DNA of 30,968 nucleotides from UBA1774 sp045628925 (lineage in GTDB: Bacteria > Bacillota > Clostridia > Oscillospirales > Oscillospiraceae). Under the pieces are notes generated by a model. It did no database searches and was not told the origin of the DNA. It saw only the letters and a list, made by a program, of their open reading frames with translations. The translations under genes and the position numbers were made by a program. Of this stretch, positions 21,432-29,804 are shown piece after piece (the first letter of the stretch is position 1; each line of letters starts with the position of its first letter). Where the stretch lies: NCBI GenBank assembly GCA_045628925.1, contig JAZQQF010000031.1, positions 1-30,968 on the forward strand, read 5' to 3'.

Positions 21432-22858
21432 AAACGCACGTCTTTGCACGGAATATCCTCCTGAGCGCAGGTATGGTGCTGCTGAGTATGTTCTGCCTGA
21501 GCCTCGTGTTCAGCGCCGTCAGCTATACCTACGTGGTGCGCGACCGGCGGAATATGCTGGATTCCACGGCACAGCTGGTGTGCGATATGGCGGCGGCGGT
21601 CAGCGAGGTGAGCGAGCTGGACGACTGGGAGATCAGCCTGTCCACCGCGTCCGTTTCCCGCGCCACCGGCTTTCACGTTTTCCTCTGCGATGACGCGGGC
21701 CGGGTGATCGTCTGTTCCGACGGGCCGATGGCCTGTTCACACATGGGCGTGACTGTTTCGGAAGAGATCCTCGGGCAGACGGAAGACGGGAAGAGCCTTC
21801 GCATGGTGAGCGATCTGGGCGGATTTTACAGCGCCAAGCGCTATATCGCCGCCGCACCCATCGTGACGCGGGCCGGGGATACGATCGGCTACGTGTTCGC
21901 CGCCTCGGAGGTGGGCTTTGCCGTAAAGCTGTGGCGGAGCTTTTCGCTCATCCAGCTGCTGGCGGCCTGCTTCATCCTGCTCATTGCCATCCCCGTTGCG
22001 GTGGTGACCAGCCGACGGGAAGCCGCTCCGTTGAAGGAATTGGCCTCCGTAGCGCGGCAGTTTGCGAAAGGCGATCTGCAGGCGCGGGTGAACTGCGGTA
22101 CCCGGCAGGACGAGGTGGGTGAGCTTTGCGAGGCGTTCAATCAGATGGCGGACGCGCTGGAAAAATCGGAGCTGCGCAGGCGGGATTTCATCTCCAGTGT
22201 ATCCCATGAACTGAAAACGCCCATGACCACCATCACCGGCTTTGCGGACAGCCTGCTGGACGGGACCATCCCGCCGGAAAGCGCACCCCATTATCTGGGC
22301 ATCATCGCGGATGAGACCCGGCGGCTCAGCCGTCTTGTGCGGCAGATGCTGGATATCAGCCGCATGAAGGATACGCCGTCCACGGCCTCCGGCAGCTTCG
22401 ACGTGGCGGAGACACTAAGGCGGGGCATCCTGAATCTGGAAGGAAAGATTCAGGAAAAGGAGCTGGACGTGCTGCCCGAGCTGCCGGACGGGACACTGAT
22501 GGCCACCGGCAGCGGCGACGACGTGGCCCGGGTGTTCTATAACATTCTGGACAATGCGGTGAAGTTCGCGGATGCGGGAACGGAGCTGCAGGTGCGCCTG
22601 TTCAAACAGGGGAATAAAGCCTTCGTTTCCGTCATCGACCGGGGCGAGACCATTCCGGAGGAGGAACTGCCGGAGATCTTCGACCGGTTCCATAAGTCGG
22701 ACCGTTCGAGAAGTCTGGACCGGGACGGCGTCGGGCTGGGCCTCTATATCGTCAAGACCATTCTGGACGGGATGGGCGAGGATATCTGGGTCCGTTCCCG
22801 CGACGGGGAGACCGAGTTCCGCTTTTCGCTGACACTGACGGCGGACAGCGGGAAATGA
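21428..22858 (+). CDS. Membrane sensor histidine kinase
   Basis: The 476-residue kinase has two membrane helices (about 10-34 and 171-193) around a sensor domain of about 135 residues with three Cys (87, 96, 103). A HAMP linker (about 195-247), a HisKA domain with His260 in SVSHELKTP, and an HATPase domain follow: N-box NILDNAVKF (372-380), G1 DRGETIP (404-410) and G2 GVGLGLY (434-440). The G1 box has Thr408 where Gly is usual, though variants are known. The sensor domain resembles the PhoR-like PAS-type extracellular folds but I cannot identify the ligand. It is translationally coupled to the regulator by a four-base overlap. The downstream HtrA-like protease has its own operator-promoter, so it is probably a target. 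Confidence 0.92.
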   Translation: MKTHVFARNILLSAGMVLLSMFCLSLVFSAVSYTYVVRDRRNMLDSTAQLVCDMAAAVSEVSELDDWEISLSTASVSRATGFHVFLCDDAGRVIVCSDGPMACSHMGVTVSEEILGQTEDGKSLRMVSDLGGFYSAKRYIAAAPIVTRAGDTIGYVFAASEVGFAVKLWRSFSLIQLLAACFILLIAIPVAVVTSRREAAPLKELASVARQFAKGDLQARVNCGTRQDEVGELCEAFNQMADALEKSELRRRDFISSVSHELKTPMTTITGFADSLLDGTIPPESAPHYLGIIADETRRLSRLVRQMLDISRMKDTPSTASGSFDVAETLRRGILNLEGKIQEKELDVLPELPDGTLMATGSGDDVARVFYNILDNAVKFADAGTELQVRLFKQGNKAFVSVIDRGETIPEEELPEIFDRFHKSDRSRSLDRDGVGLGLYIVKTILDGMGEDIWVRSRDGETEFRFSLTLTADSGK

Positions 22859-22912
22859 TTTACAGTTCGTTTACAGAGCGTTCACACATCTCCGGCAGAA
22901 TGCCGGTATACT
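22859..22912 (+). promoter_or_regulatory. Operator with three 11-bp-spaced repeats and promoter of the HtrA-like gene
   Basis: TTTACA (22859-22864), TTTACA (22870-22875) and TTCACA (22881-22886) start exactly 11 bases apart. The third lies at the -35 position of TATACT (22907-22912). No TTGACA is present. The pattern is that of PhoB/PhoP-type regulators, and it matches the repeat before the regulator gene. A palindrome CCGGCA-GAA-TGCCGG (22892-22906) fills the gap before the -10. Confidence 0.7.
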
Positions 22913-22935
22913 GTTAACAGCACGGGAGAACGGTT

Positions 22936-24237
22936 ATGTCTGACGATTTTAACAGAATGCAGGATGCGGACAACGTATTCACTGCTCCGGCAGAGGAGAA
23001 CCCCTTCCAGTTCACTTCCCGGCTCGAGCCGGTCGTCGAACCGCCGAAAAAGGCGAAAAAGCAGCACAGCGGTCTCGGCGGCGTGATCGTCGCCGTTGTG
23101 ATCCTGCTGCTGGTCGCCGGAGCGGCAGTATTCGCGCTCCTGCGCTATTCGCTCAATATCCGGCACGGGGAGAACGGATTCTCCGTGCAGATCGCCCGCC
23201 GCAGGCTTTCGGATCCCATCCTGAGCATGACCGAAACGACGGATCTGCCGCTGGATGCGGAGCCGATGCAGCGGGAGGGAAACCCCCATTATGAGTGGAA
23301 CGGCGAGACCCTCCGGGAGGGCGATACCCGATACGGCAGCGATGCGCCTCTGAGCTACAGTCAGCTGTATCAGAAAACGGCGCCGTCCGTCGCCGTGCTG
23401 GAAGCCAGCTTCCCCAATGGCAGCAGCCGCACCGGCGCCGCCATCGTGGCAACGGAGGATGGGGCGCTCATCGTCTCCACCCACGTGATCTCCGGCGCGG
23501 AATCGCTGGAGGTGACCGCAGCGGGGCAGAAATATGCAGCTTATATCATCGGGCTGGATTATGCCACCGACCTTGCCGTCCTGAAGATCGACGCGCAGGG
23601 GCTGACGCCGGCGCAGTTCTGCAGCAGCAGCGCGGCGGCGGGCGATCCGGCCGCAGTGGTGGGAAACCCGGTGGGCGGCGTCGTGAATATCAGCGACTGC
23701 ATCCTCTCCGCGGTGAATCCGGACTACAGCTATCGCGGCTTCTGCGTCGACGCGCTCCAGTTTGCCGCGCAGCTGGAGGATATCGCTTCCGGCAGCGCGC
23801 TGGTGAATGCCTCCGGGCAGATCATCGGCATCGTGAATCCCGACATGGGAGAGGGAAGCGGCATCTCCTTCGCCATCTCCATGTGCAGCGCCAAGGCGGT
23901 CATCAATGAGCTTCTGCAGAACGGGTTCGTGGCCGGTCGGCCCAGCTCCGGGCTGACGGTTTCGGAACTTCCGACCGCGTATGCCGCGTATTACGGTTAT
24001 CCCTCCAGCCTCTATATTTCCGCGGTGGAGGAGCTGAGCCCGGCCTATGAGGCGGGTCTGCGCCGGGGCGATGTGATCACCGAGGCAAACGGGCAGAGCG
24101 TCAACTCCGTCAGCGACCTGTATACCATCATCAACGGGATGTCGGCGGGCGAAACGCTGACGGTCACGGTGTTCCGTGAAGGCGAGTTCGGCACCGTCTC
24201 GTTCGAGCTGATGGAGGCCACCAATCCCCGCAGCTGA
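22936..24237 (+). CDS. HtrA-like membrane-anchored trypsin-type serine protease with PDZ domain
   Basis: The 433-residue product has a cytoplasmic N-terminus rich in Pro/Lys (about 1-46), one membrane helix (about 47-72), a linker, a trypsin-like domain (about 140-325) and a PDZ domain (about 335-425, LYISAVEELSPAYEAGLRRGDVI). Triad residues by alignment with HtrA: His183 (STHVI), Asp212 (ATDLAVLKI) and Ser285. The Ser lies in IASGSALVN where HtrA has GNSGGPLVN, so the oxyanion-loop residues are changed. It may be active with altered specificity, or a non-catalytic chaperone. In the HtrA family this protease cuts misfolded envelope proteins. The promoter carries the two-component-type repeats. 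The start codon has weak GGAGAACGG 4 bases upstream. Confidence 0.85.
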   Translation: MSDDFNRMQDADNVFTAPAEENPFQFTSRLEPVVEPPKKAKKQHSGLGGVIVAVVILLLVAGAAVFALLRYSLNIRHGENGFSVQIARRRLSDPILSMTETTDLPLDAEPMQREGNPHYEWNGETLREGDTRYGSDAPLSYSQLYQKTAPSVAVLEASFPNGSSRTGAAIVATEDGALIVSTHVISGAESLEVTAAGQKYAAYIIGLDYATDLAVLKIDAQGLTPAQFCSSSAAAGDPAAVVGNPVGGVVNISDCILSAVNPDYSYRGFCVDALQFAAQLEDIASGSALVNASGQIIGIVNPDMGEGSGISFAISMCSAKAVINELLQNGFVAGRPSSGLTVSELPTAYAAYYGYPSSLYISAVEELSPAYEAGLRRGDVITEANGQSVNSVSDLYTIINGMSAGETLTVTVFREGEFGTVSFELMEATNPRS

Positions 24238-24288
24238 TTTTGCTTTCATCCTCACTTTTTTCATTCTTTTCCCCTTTTCAACAGACGG

Positions 24289-24321
24289 AGGCGCAGCCTG
24301 ATCGCTGCGCCTTTGTCTATT
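24289..24321 (+). terminator. Rho-independent terminator after the HtrA-like gene
   Basis: AGGCGCAGC (24289-24297) pairs with GCTGCGCCT (24304-24312) around CTGATC, followed by TTGTCTATTT. Confidence 0.75.
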
Positions 24322-24358
24322 TCTGAAAAAGTTCGGTAAAAGAGGGGAACGGCACCGG

Positions 24359-24387
24359 TTGCCAGAATCGCAGAAGTGTGCTATGAT
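24359..24387 (+). promoter_or_regulatory. Sigma-A promoter of the SLH-protein gene
   Basis: TTGCCA (24359-24364), 17 bases, TATGAT (24382-24387), about 60 bases before the start codon. Confidence 0.7.
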
Positions 24388-24452
24388 ATATCCTGAAAAA
24401 TAATACGGCGGCGAAATGCCGGATACGAAACGGAATAGATGGAGCGAAGGAT

Positions 24453-27377
24453 ATGAAACTGAAACGAATCGTGTCATTGGGGCTGATCTGCGCACTGCTG
24501 CTTTTCCCGGCAGAGGGTGCGCTGAAAGACAAGATCCTCGACCGGAACCACATCCTGTGGGAGAAGGAGACCGAACTGACGGAGACGGTCACGCTGACGG
24601 AGTGCGTCTTTGATAACGGCGAACGGCAGAACGAACACTACATAACCTATGAGCCGAATATGAACGTGCTTCCGATGACCGCCTTCGGTGAAACGATCAC
24701 ACAGCGGCTGACCCTGCCGGAAATGGAAGAAGTCGAGGAAGGACGGCGGTTCATCGCTGCGGTCAACGGCGACTATTTCGTGATGGCGACCGGCGTCCCG
24801 CTGGGCATCGTCCTGCAGGAACACGCGCTGGAAAGCTCGGACGACGGGCATTATGCCTTTGGCTTTATGGATGACGGAAACGCGATCTTCGGCAAGCCCG
24901 GTCTGAAGCTGACCTTCCGCGTGGGAACGGAGACCTACCGCATTCAGGGCGTGAACAAGACGCTGGAGAGCGGCGGGTTTTACCTCTATTCCTCCGCGTG
25001 GGGCGAGGATACCGGCGCGGATACGGAAACGTGGAACGTGGTCCTGCGTCCGAAAACGCAGTTCGGCCTGTCGGTCAGTGCGGATTCGGTGTTTCAGATC
25101 GAGGATTGCTACCGCTCCGATAAACCTGCGATCATCCCTTCGGGCCGCTACGTTCTTTGCCTGACGACGGACAGCGACGACTGGCGGCTGGATGGGATAA
25201 AGGAACTGAAATACGGCGGTCAGCTGATGATCGAGCCTTCGCTGACGGACGAGCGCTTCGCGGATTGCGCGAACGCCATGGGCTGCCTTTATCCGCTGGT
25301 GCGGAACGGCGTCATCGTGGATGACCTGGAGGAAACCGACCGGACGAAAGCGCCGCGCACCGCCGTCGGCATCCGGGAGGACGGCAGCGTCCTGTTCTAT
25401 ACGGTGGACGGGCGGCAGAAGGGGTATTCCGAAGGTCTGACCCTTGAGGAAACGGCACGCCGCCTGCTGGACCTCGGCTGCGTCGACGCCGGAACGATGG
25501 ACGGCGGCGCTTCGACGGTGCTGGGCGCACAGCTGCCCGGAGAGGATGACTGCGCGGTGCGGAACCGGCCTTCCAACGGTCAGATGCGAGAGGTTCCGGT
25601 CTATCTGGCGCTGGTCGGAAAACAGAGGAGCTCCAAAAAGCTGAAGACCCTTTCGGTCAATTCGGAGGCTGCGGCGCTGCTCACCGGCACGGAGATCCAG
25701 CTCACAGCCGGCGGCTGCGATGAATGCGGCACGCCCGTTCGGCTGAAGGAGGTCGAGTGGGACTGCGACCGCGGCGATATCACGGAGGACGGTCTGTTCC
25801 GTGCGCCGAAAACGGAGTGTACGGCGGATATCACCGTGACCGTGGGCGACGTGGAAGGAGAACTGTCCATTCCGATCGTTTCCCAGCCGGACACCTTCCT
25901 GCTCATGGAGGAGGAGACACGCCGGGAGGTGACGGCTCTCACCATGCGCGTGGGAGAAAGCATCGATCTCACGGCGGACGTTTTCTGGGAAGGACTGCAG
26001 GTCTGGGCTTCGGATGAGACGCTTGACTGGTTCGTCATGGGCGATGTGGGCGTGATCACGGAGGACGGAAAGTTTACGGCCGGCGGCGAAGGCGGCATGG
26101 GCCTTATCCGGGTAAGCGCCGGGAAAGCCAACAAGCAGATCACCGTCAAGGTCATCGGGGAAGTGAGCGCAGCCGATACCTTTGAGGACGTCAGCTCCGG
26201 CACCGCGCAGGGGCTGAAATGGAGCGGCGAGCAGCTTCGCGACAAGGTGAAATACGGTTTCGGAAGTCTGAAACTGGAATACGAGCTGGAAGATGGGGCT
26301 GTGAGCTTCCCCATGGATAAATATGAGACGGAGCTCATGCCTTACGGCAGCCTGTGGGTGTGGACGGATGGCAGCGGTAACCGTCTGTATGCCCGGTATG
26401 AGAACGAGACCATCCTGCTGGACAGCATGGAGCATACCGGCTGGCGGATGATGCGGCTGGAACCCGGTACTTACGGAAAGCTGGAAGCACTTGAAGTGCG
26501 TGGCGAGGGGAGCGGTACCCTTTGGCTGGATCAGCTAATCCTGAGCGAGAACGAGGCGGATACGGAAGCGCCCGTCCTTTCGCTGGAAATGAACGGAACG
26601 CTGGTCTTCGCATCCGTGAAGGATCTGGAAGACGGCGAGATCCCGCAGAGCCGCATCAGCCTGACGCTGGACGGTACGGCATTGGAGTTCGGTTATGAAC
26701 CGGAAACGGGGGCGATCCTCACGGCGCTTGACGAGCTTCCCAAACAGCCTTCCAGACTGACGCTGACGGCGACGGATCGCTTCGGCAATATCGGCAGCAC
26801 CGGCATCCTCCTTGGCGGGACGGAACCGGGCCCCTTCTCCGATATGGCGGGCCATTGGGCGGAAAGCTACGTGAACCATCTGGCGGCGACCGGCGTGACG
26901 AGCGGACGGGATGACGGAAACGGCGGTCTGACCTTTGACCCGGACAGCCCCATTACCCGTGCGGAATTTGCCGTCATGCTCTGCCGCTGGCTGAAGGTGG
27001 ATACCGGCAGCTATGCACAGGAGCTGGGCAAGTTTACCGACAGCGAGGAGATCCCGGACTGGGCGCGGCCCAGTGCCGCGGCGGCCGCCTCGATGGGGCT
27101 GATCCAGGGCGCTGCCGCAATTGACGGGCTGTACTTCCTCCCGCAGGACACGCTGACCCGCGCACAGGCGGCGGTCATTCTGGGACGGACGATGGCGGGC
27201 GGCCGCATGGGCTCCGACCTGCCCTTTGAGGACGCGGAGCAGATCCCCAGCTGGGCGGCGGCGTATATCTCGCAGCTGGCCTTTATGGGCGTCATGCGCG
27301 GCGACGGTGTGAACTTCGCGCCGAACGGGCAGCTGACGAGGGCACAGACGGCCAAGATGCTTTCGGAACTGAGCTGA
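24453..27377 (+). CDS. Surface protein: phosphodiester glycosidase domain plus three SLH domains
   Basis: This 974-residue secreted protein begins with a signal peptide (about 1-23, ALLLFPAEGA). It then has a NAGPA-type phosphodiester glycosidase domain (about 100-395; FIAAVNGDYFVM, RTAVGIREDGSVLFYTVDGR and DAGTMDGGASTVL are family-like). A region of predominantly beta-rich, immunoglobulin-like (Big2-like) segments follows (about 400-790). Three S-layer homology domains end it (about 793-845, 860-912 and 923-974; FSDMAGHWAESYVNHLAATG and ITRAEFAVMLCRWL). SLH domains bind secondary cell-wall polymers, so it would sit on the cell surface. The NAGPA family removes or exposes phosphodiester-linked GlcNAc-like groups; the substrate here is unknown. 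It has its own promoter and a GAAGGA site about 4 bases before the ATG. The length is typical of such mosaic proteins. Confidence 0.88.
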   Translation: MKLKRIVSLGLICALLLFPAEGALKDKILDRNHILWEKETELTETVTLTECVFDNGERQNEHYITYEPNMNVLPMTAFGETITQRLTLPEMEEVEEGRRFIAAVNGDYFVMATGVPLGIVLQEHALESSDDGHYAFGFMDDGNAIFGKPGLKLTFRVGTETYRIQGVNKTLESGGFYLYSSAWGEDTGADTETWNVVLRPKTQFGLSVSADSVFQIEDCYRSDKPAIIPSGRYVLCLTTDSDDWRLDGIKELKYGGQLMIEPSLTDERFADCANAMGCLYPLVRNGVIVDDLEETDRTKAPRTAVGIREDGSVLFYTVDGRQKGYSEGLTLEETARRLLDLGCVDAGTMDGGASTVLGAQLPGEDDCAVRNRPSNGQMREVPVYLALVGKQRSSKKLKTLSVNSEAAALLTGTEIQLTAGGCDECGTPVRLKEVEWDCDRGDITEDGLFRAPKTECTADITVTVGDVEGELSIPIVSQPDTFLLMEEETRREVTALTMRVGESIDLTADVFWEGLQVWASDETLDWFVMGDVGVITEDGKFTAGGEGGMGLIRVSAGKANKQITVKVIGEVSAADTFEDVSSGTAQGLKWSGEQLRDKVKYGFGSLKLEYELEDGAVSFPMDKYETELMPYGSLWVWTDGSGNRLYARYENETILLDSMEHTGWRMMRLEPGTYGKLEALEVRGEGSGTLWLDQLILSENEADTEAPVLSLEMNGTLVFASVKDLEDGEIPQSRISLTLDGTALEFGYEPETGAILTALDELPKQPSRLTLTATDRFGNIGSTGILLGGTEPGPFSDMAGHWAESYVNHLAATGVTSGRDDGNGGLTFDPDSPITRAEFAVMLCRWLKVDTGSYAQELGKFTDSEEIPDWARPSAAAAASMGLIQGAAAIDGLYFLPQDTLTRAQAAVILGRTMAGGRMGSDLPFEDAEQIPSWAAAYISQLAFMGVMRGDGVNFAPNGQLTRAQTAKMLSELS

Positions 27378-27441
27378 CGGACGCCATTGTGTGGTTAGGC
27401 GTTCTGTGATAAACGGATGACGGTCGTGGGAGGTGAACCGC

Positions 27442-27957
27442 TTGCGTATTTTGGGGCTGGATCCGGGTATCGCCATCGTTGGCTTCGGCGTGATCGACGC
27501 GGAAAAGGGCGGCTTTCATCATGTGATCCACGGCGCCATCCGCACGGAAGCGGGGCTGCCGCTGAGCCGCCGGCTGGAGATCATCTATGAGGATCTGAAC
27601 CAGCTGCTCGACGACGTGGAGCCGGATGCGGTGGCCATCGAGGAACTGTTTTTCAACACGAATATCACCACGGGCATCAGCGTTGCCCACGGGCGGGGCA
27701 TCCTGCTCCTTGGCTGCCGCCAGAAGCAGGTCCCCATTTTTGAATACACACCCCTGCAGGTGAAGCAGAGCGTCGTGGGCTATGGACGTGCCGAAAAAAA
27801 GCAGGTCATGGACATGGTCCGGCGGATGCTGCATCTGGAGGAGGTTCCGAAGCCGGACGATGCGGCCGATGCGCTGGCCATCGCACTCTGCCATGGGCGC
27901 GCAGCCACATCGCTCCTGTTTCGATCTGAGGAGGATGCCGTATGTTCTACTATCTGA
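27442..27957 (+). CDS. ruvC: Holliday junction resolvase RuvC
   Basis: The 171-residue endonuclease has the four acidic active-site residues of the family: Asp7 (ILGLDPG), Glu66 (AIEELFFNTN), and the C-terminal pair Asp138 and Asp141 in PDDAADALAIALCH. It cleaves Holliday junctions with RuvAB. The start is taken as TTG, giving MRILGLDPG with GGGAGGTG 6-8 bases upstream; a GTG three codons earlier lies inside the Shine-Dalgarno sequence. It overlaps ruvA by 16 bases, so the operon ruvC-ruvA-ruvB is tightly coupled. No clear promoter lies in the 64 bases behind the SLH gene; a weak 7-bp hairpin (27379-27404) is the only feature there. Confidence 0.93.
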   Translation: MRILGLDPGIAIVGFGVIDAEKGGFHHVIHGAIRTEAGLPLSRRLEIIYEDLNQLLDDVEPDAVAIEELFFNTNITTGISVAHGRGILLLGCRQKQVPIFEYTPLQVKQSVVGYGRAEKKQVMDMVRRMLHLEEVPKPDDAADALAIALCHGRAATSLLFRSEEDAVCSTI

Positions 27958-28544
27958 ACGGCACGGTCGCCGCCATTGAGAGCGGCCTCGCGGTCATCGA
28001 CTGCGGCGGGGTGGGCTTCAGCGTGAATACCTCGCTGCGCAGCCTGTCCATGCTGGAAATGGGGAAGACCGCCAAGCTGTATACTTACGTGAATGTCCGG
28101 GAGGACGCCTTTGATATCTATGGGTTCACCACGCAGGCGGAGCTGAACAGCTTCAAGATGCTGACGGGCATTTCCGGCGTGGGCCCCAAGGCGGCGCTGA
28201 GCATTCTTTCCTCCGGAAGCCCGGAGGATCTGGCGCTGGCCATCGCCAGCGGCAACGAGAAAGCGCTGACGCTTGCGCCCGGCGTGGGGAAAAAGCTGGC
28301 CCAGCGCATCATTCTGGAGCTGAAGGACAAGGTCTCCGGCGATCTGAGCAGCTTTAACAGCGGCACTTCGCCCGTGATCCCCGCCGCCGCAGCCGGAGAC
28401 ACAAAGCAAAAGGACGTGGCGGCGGCGCTGGCGGTTCTGGGCTACAGCCCGACGGAGATCAGCACAGCGCTGAGCAAGGTGGATATCTCCGCGCTGAGCG
28501 TCGAGGACGCCATCAAGCAGGTGCTGAAAACGTCGCTGAGATGA
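27942..28544 (+). CDS. ruvA: Holliday junction branch migration protein RuvA
   Basis: The 200-residue protein has domain I (about 1-62, FYYLNGTVAAIESGLAVIDCGGVGF), domain II with two helix-hairpin-helix motifs (about 63-140; SGVGPKAALSIL, APGVGKKLAQRIILELKDK), a flexible linker rich in Ala/Gly (about 142-155), and domain III (about 157-200; AALAVLGYSPTEISTAL), which contacts RuvB. A tetramer holds the junction open. GAGGATG precedes the start inside ruvC. It overlaps ruvC by 16 bases, and ruvB follows 10 bases after it. Confidence 0.96.
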   Translation: MFYYLNGTVAAIESGLAVIDCGGVGFSVNTSLRSLSMLEMGKTAKLYTYVNVREDAFDIYGFTTQAELNSFKMLTGISGVGPKAALSILSSGSPEDLALAIASGNEKALTLAPGVGKKLAQRIILELKDKVSGDLSSFNSGTSPVIPAAAAGDTKQKDVAAALAVLGYSPTEISTALSKVDISALSVEDAIKQVLKTSLR

Positions 28545-28554
28545 GGACAGACAA

Positions 28555-29616
28555 ATGAGCATTGAGATTTCCGGGGAGCTCCGCAAAAAAGACCTGACCA
28601 GCACGGAATTCGTGCCGGAGGACGACGGTGAGTTTTCCCTTCGCCCGCAGACCCTGCGGGAATACATCGGGCAGGAAAAGGCAAAGGACAATCTGCAGGT
28701 GTATATCACAGCGGCGCGCAACCGCGGCGAACCGCTGGATCATGTGCTGCTGCACGGCCCTCCGGGATTGGGCAAGACCACGCTGGCGCAGATCATCGCC
28801 AACGAGATGGGCTCCAATATCCGCAAGACCTCAGGCCCGGCCATCGAGAAGCCCCGCGACCTTGCCGCGCTGCTGACGAATCTGAACGACAACGATATCC
28901 TCTTTGTGGATGAGATCCACCGCCTGAACCGCAGCGTGGAGGAGATCCTCTATCCGGCGATGGAGGACGGGGAGATCGACATCATCATCGGGCAGGGCCC
29001 CAGCGCCAACAGCATCCGGCTGGAGCTGAAGAAGTTCACCCTCATCGGGGCGACCACCCGCAGCGGGCAGATCGCCGCGCCCCTGCGCGACCGCTTCGGC
29101 GTCATTCTGAAGCTGGAGCTGTATACACCGGAGGATCTGCAGAAGATCATCGTCCGCAGCGCTGAACTGCTGGGCATCGAGATCGAGCCGGAGGGCGCCT
29201 ATGAGATCGCAAGGCGCTGCCGGGGAACGCCGCGTATCGCCAACCGTCTTCTGAAACGGGTACGGGATTTTGCAGAGGTCATGGCGGACGGGGTCATTAC
29301 GAAGCAGGTAGCGGATGAATCGCTGACAAGGCTGGATATCGACAAGCTGGGTCTGGATGCGGTAGACCGGCGGCTGCTCCGAAGCATCATCCTGCAGTAC
29401 GGCGGCGGCCCGGTGGGGCTGGAAACGCTGGCGGCAACGGTGAACGAGGAGACCGTGACCATCGAGGACGTGTATGAGCCTTATCTGCTGCAGCAGGGAT
29501 TTCTGACCCGCACGCCCCGCGGCCGCTGTGCCACGAAGCAGGCTTATCTGCATCTGGGGCTTCCGCTGCCGTCCGACGGGGCGCCGCCTCCCGAACAGAT
29601 GAAGATGGATTTCTGA
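28555..29616 (+). CDS. ruvB: Holliday junction branch migration helicase RuvB
   Basis: The 353-residue AAA+ motor has Walker A GPPGLGKTT (68-76), Walker B ILFVDEIHRLNR (115-126), sensor-type ATTRSGQIAAPLRDRFG (about 162-178), the arginine-rich C-terminal winged helix (GLETLAATVNEETVTIEDVYEPYLLQ) and the FLTRTPRGR segment. It drives branch migration with RuvA. It is full length, and ATGAGGACAGACAA links it to ruvA (AGGACAG as weak Shine-Dalgarno). It ends the ruv operon; the 29617-29738 sequence behind it holds only an imperfect hairpin (29652-29690). Confidence 0.97.
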   Translation: MSIEISGELRKKDLTSTEFVPEDDGEFSLRPQTLREYIGQEKAKDNLQVYITAARNRGEPLDHVLLHGPPGLGKTTLAQIIANEMGSNIRKTSGPAIEKPRDLAALLTNLNDNDILFVDEIHRLNRSVEEILYPAMEDGEIDIIIGQGPSANSIRLELKKFTLIGATTRSGQIAAPLRDRFGVILKLELYTPEDLQKIIVRSAELLGIEIEPEGAYEIARRCRGTPRIANRLLKRVRDFAEVMADGVITKQVADESLTRLDIDKLGLDAVDRRLLRSIILQYGGGPVGLETLAATVNEETVTIEDVYEPYLLQQGFLTRTPRGRCATKQAYLHLGLPLPSDGAPPPEQMKMDF

Positions 29617-29738
29617 TTTTTGGCGTATTTTCAGGAAGAATCCATGCAAAATTGCGAGAATGCGGGCAAAAAAGCATGGGCATTCTGCAAAATGAAGCTG
29701 AAAGGCCAAAAAAACTGTAAAAATCTCAAGCGCAGTGC

Positions 29739-29767
29739 TTGACATTTCACAATGCTGCGTCTATAAT
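29739..29767 (+). promoter_or_regulatory. Consensus sigma-A promoter of the sigma-H-like gene
   Basis: TTGACA (29739-29744), 17 bases, perfect TATAAT (29762-29767), about 37 bases before the start codon. The gene is therefore independent of ruvCAB. Confidence 0.85.
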
Positions 29768-29804
29768 GCAACCGTAAAAATAGGAAAAGGGAACTGGAAC
29801 GTCG

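Noticed and set aside
24474..26435. A long minus-strand open frame (about 650 codons) opposite the SLH protein gene
   Set aside because: It is antisense to a gene with a signal peptide, NAGPA and SLH domains; its product is His/Arg/Gln-rich and shows no domains.
29652..29690. A terminator after ruvB
   Set aside because: The imperfect hairpin (TTGC and AGAATGC with bulges) is followed by AATGAAG, without a T-run; termination here is not supported.
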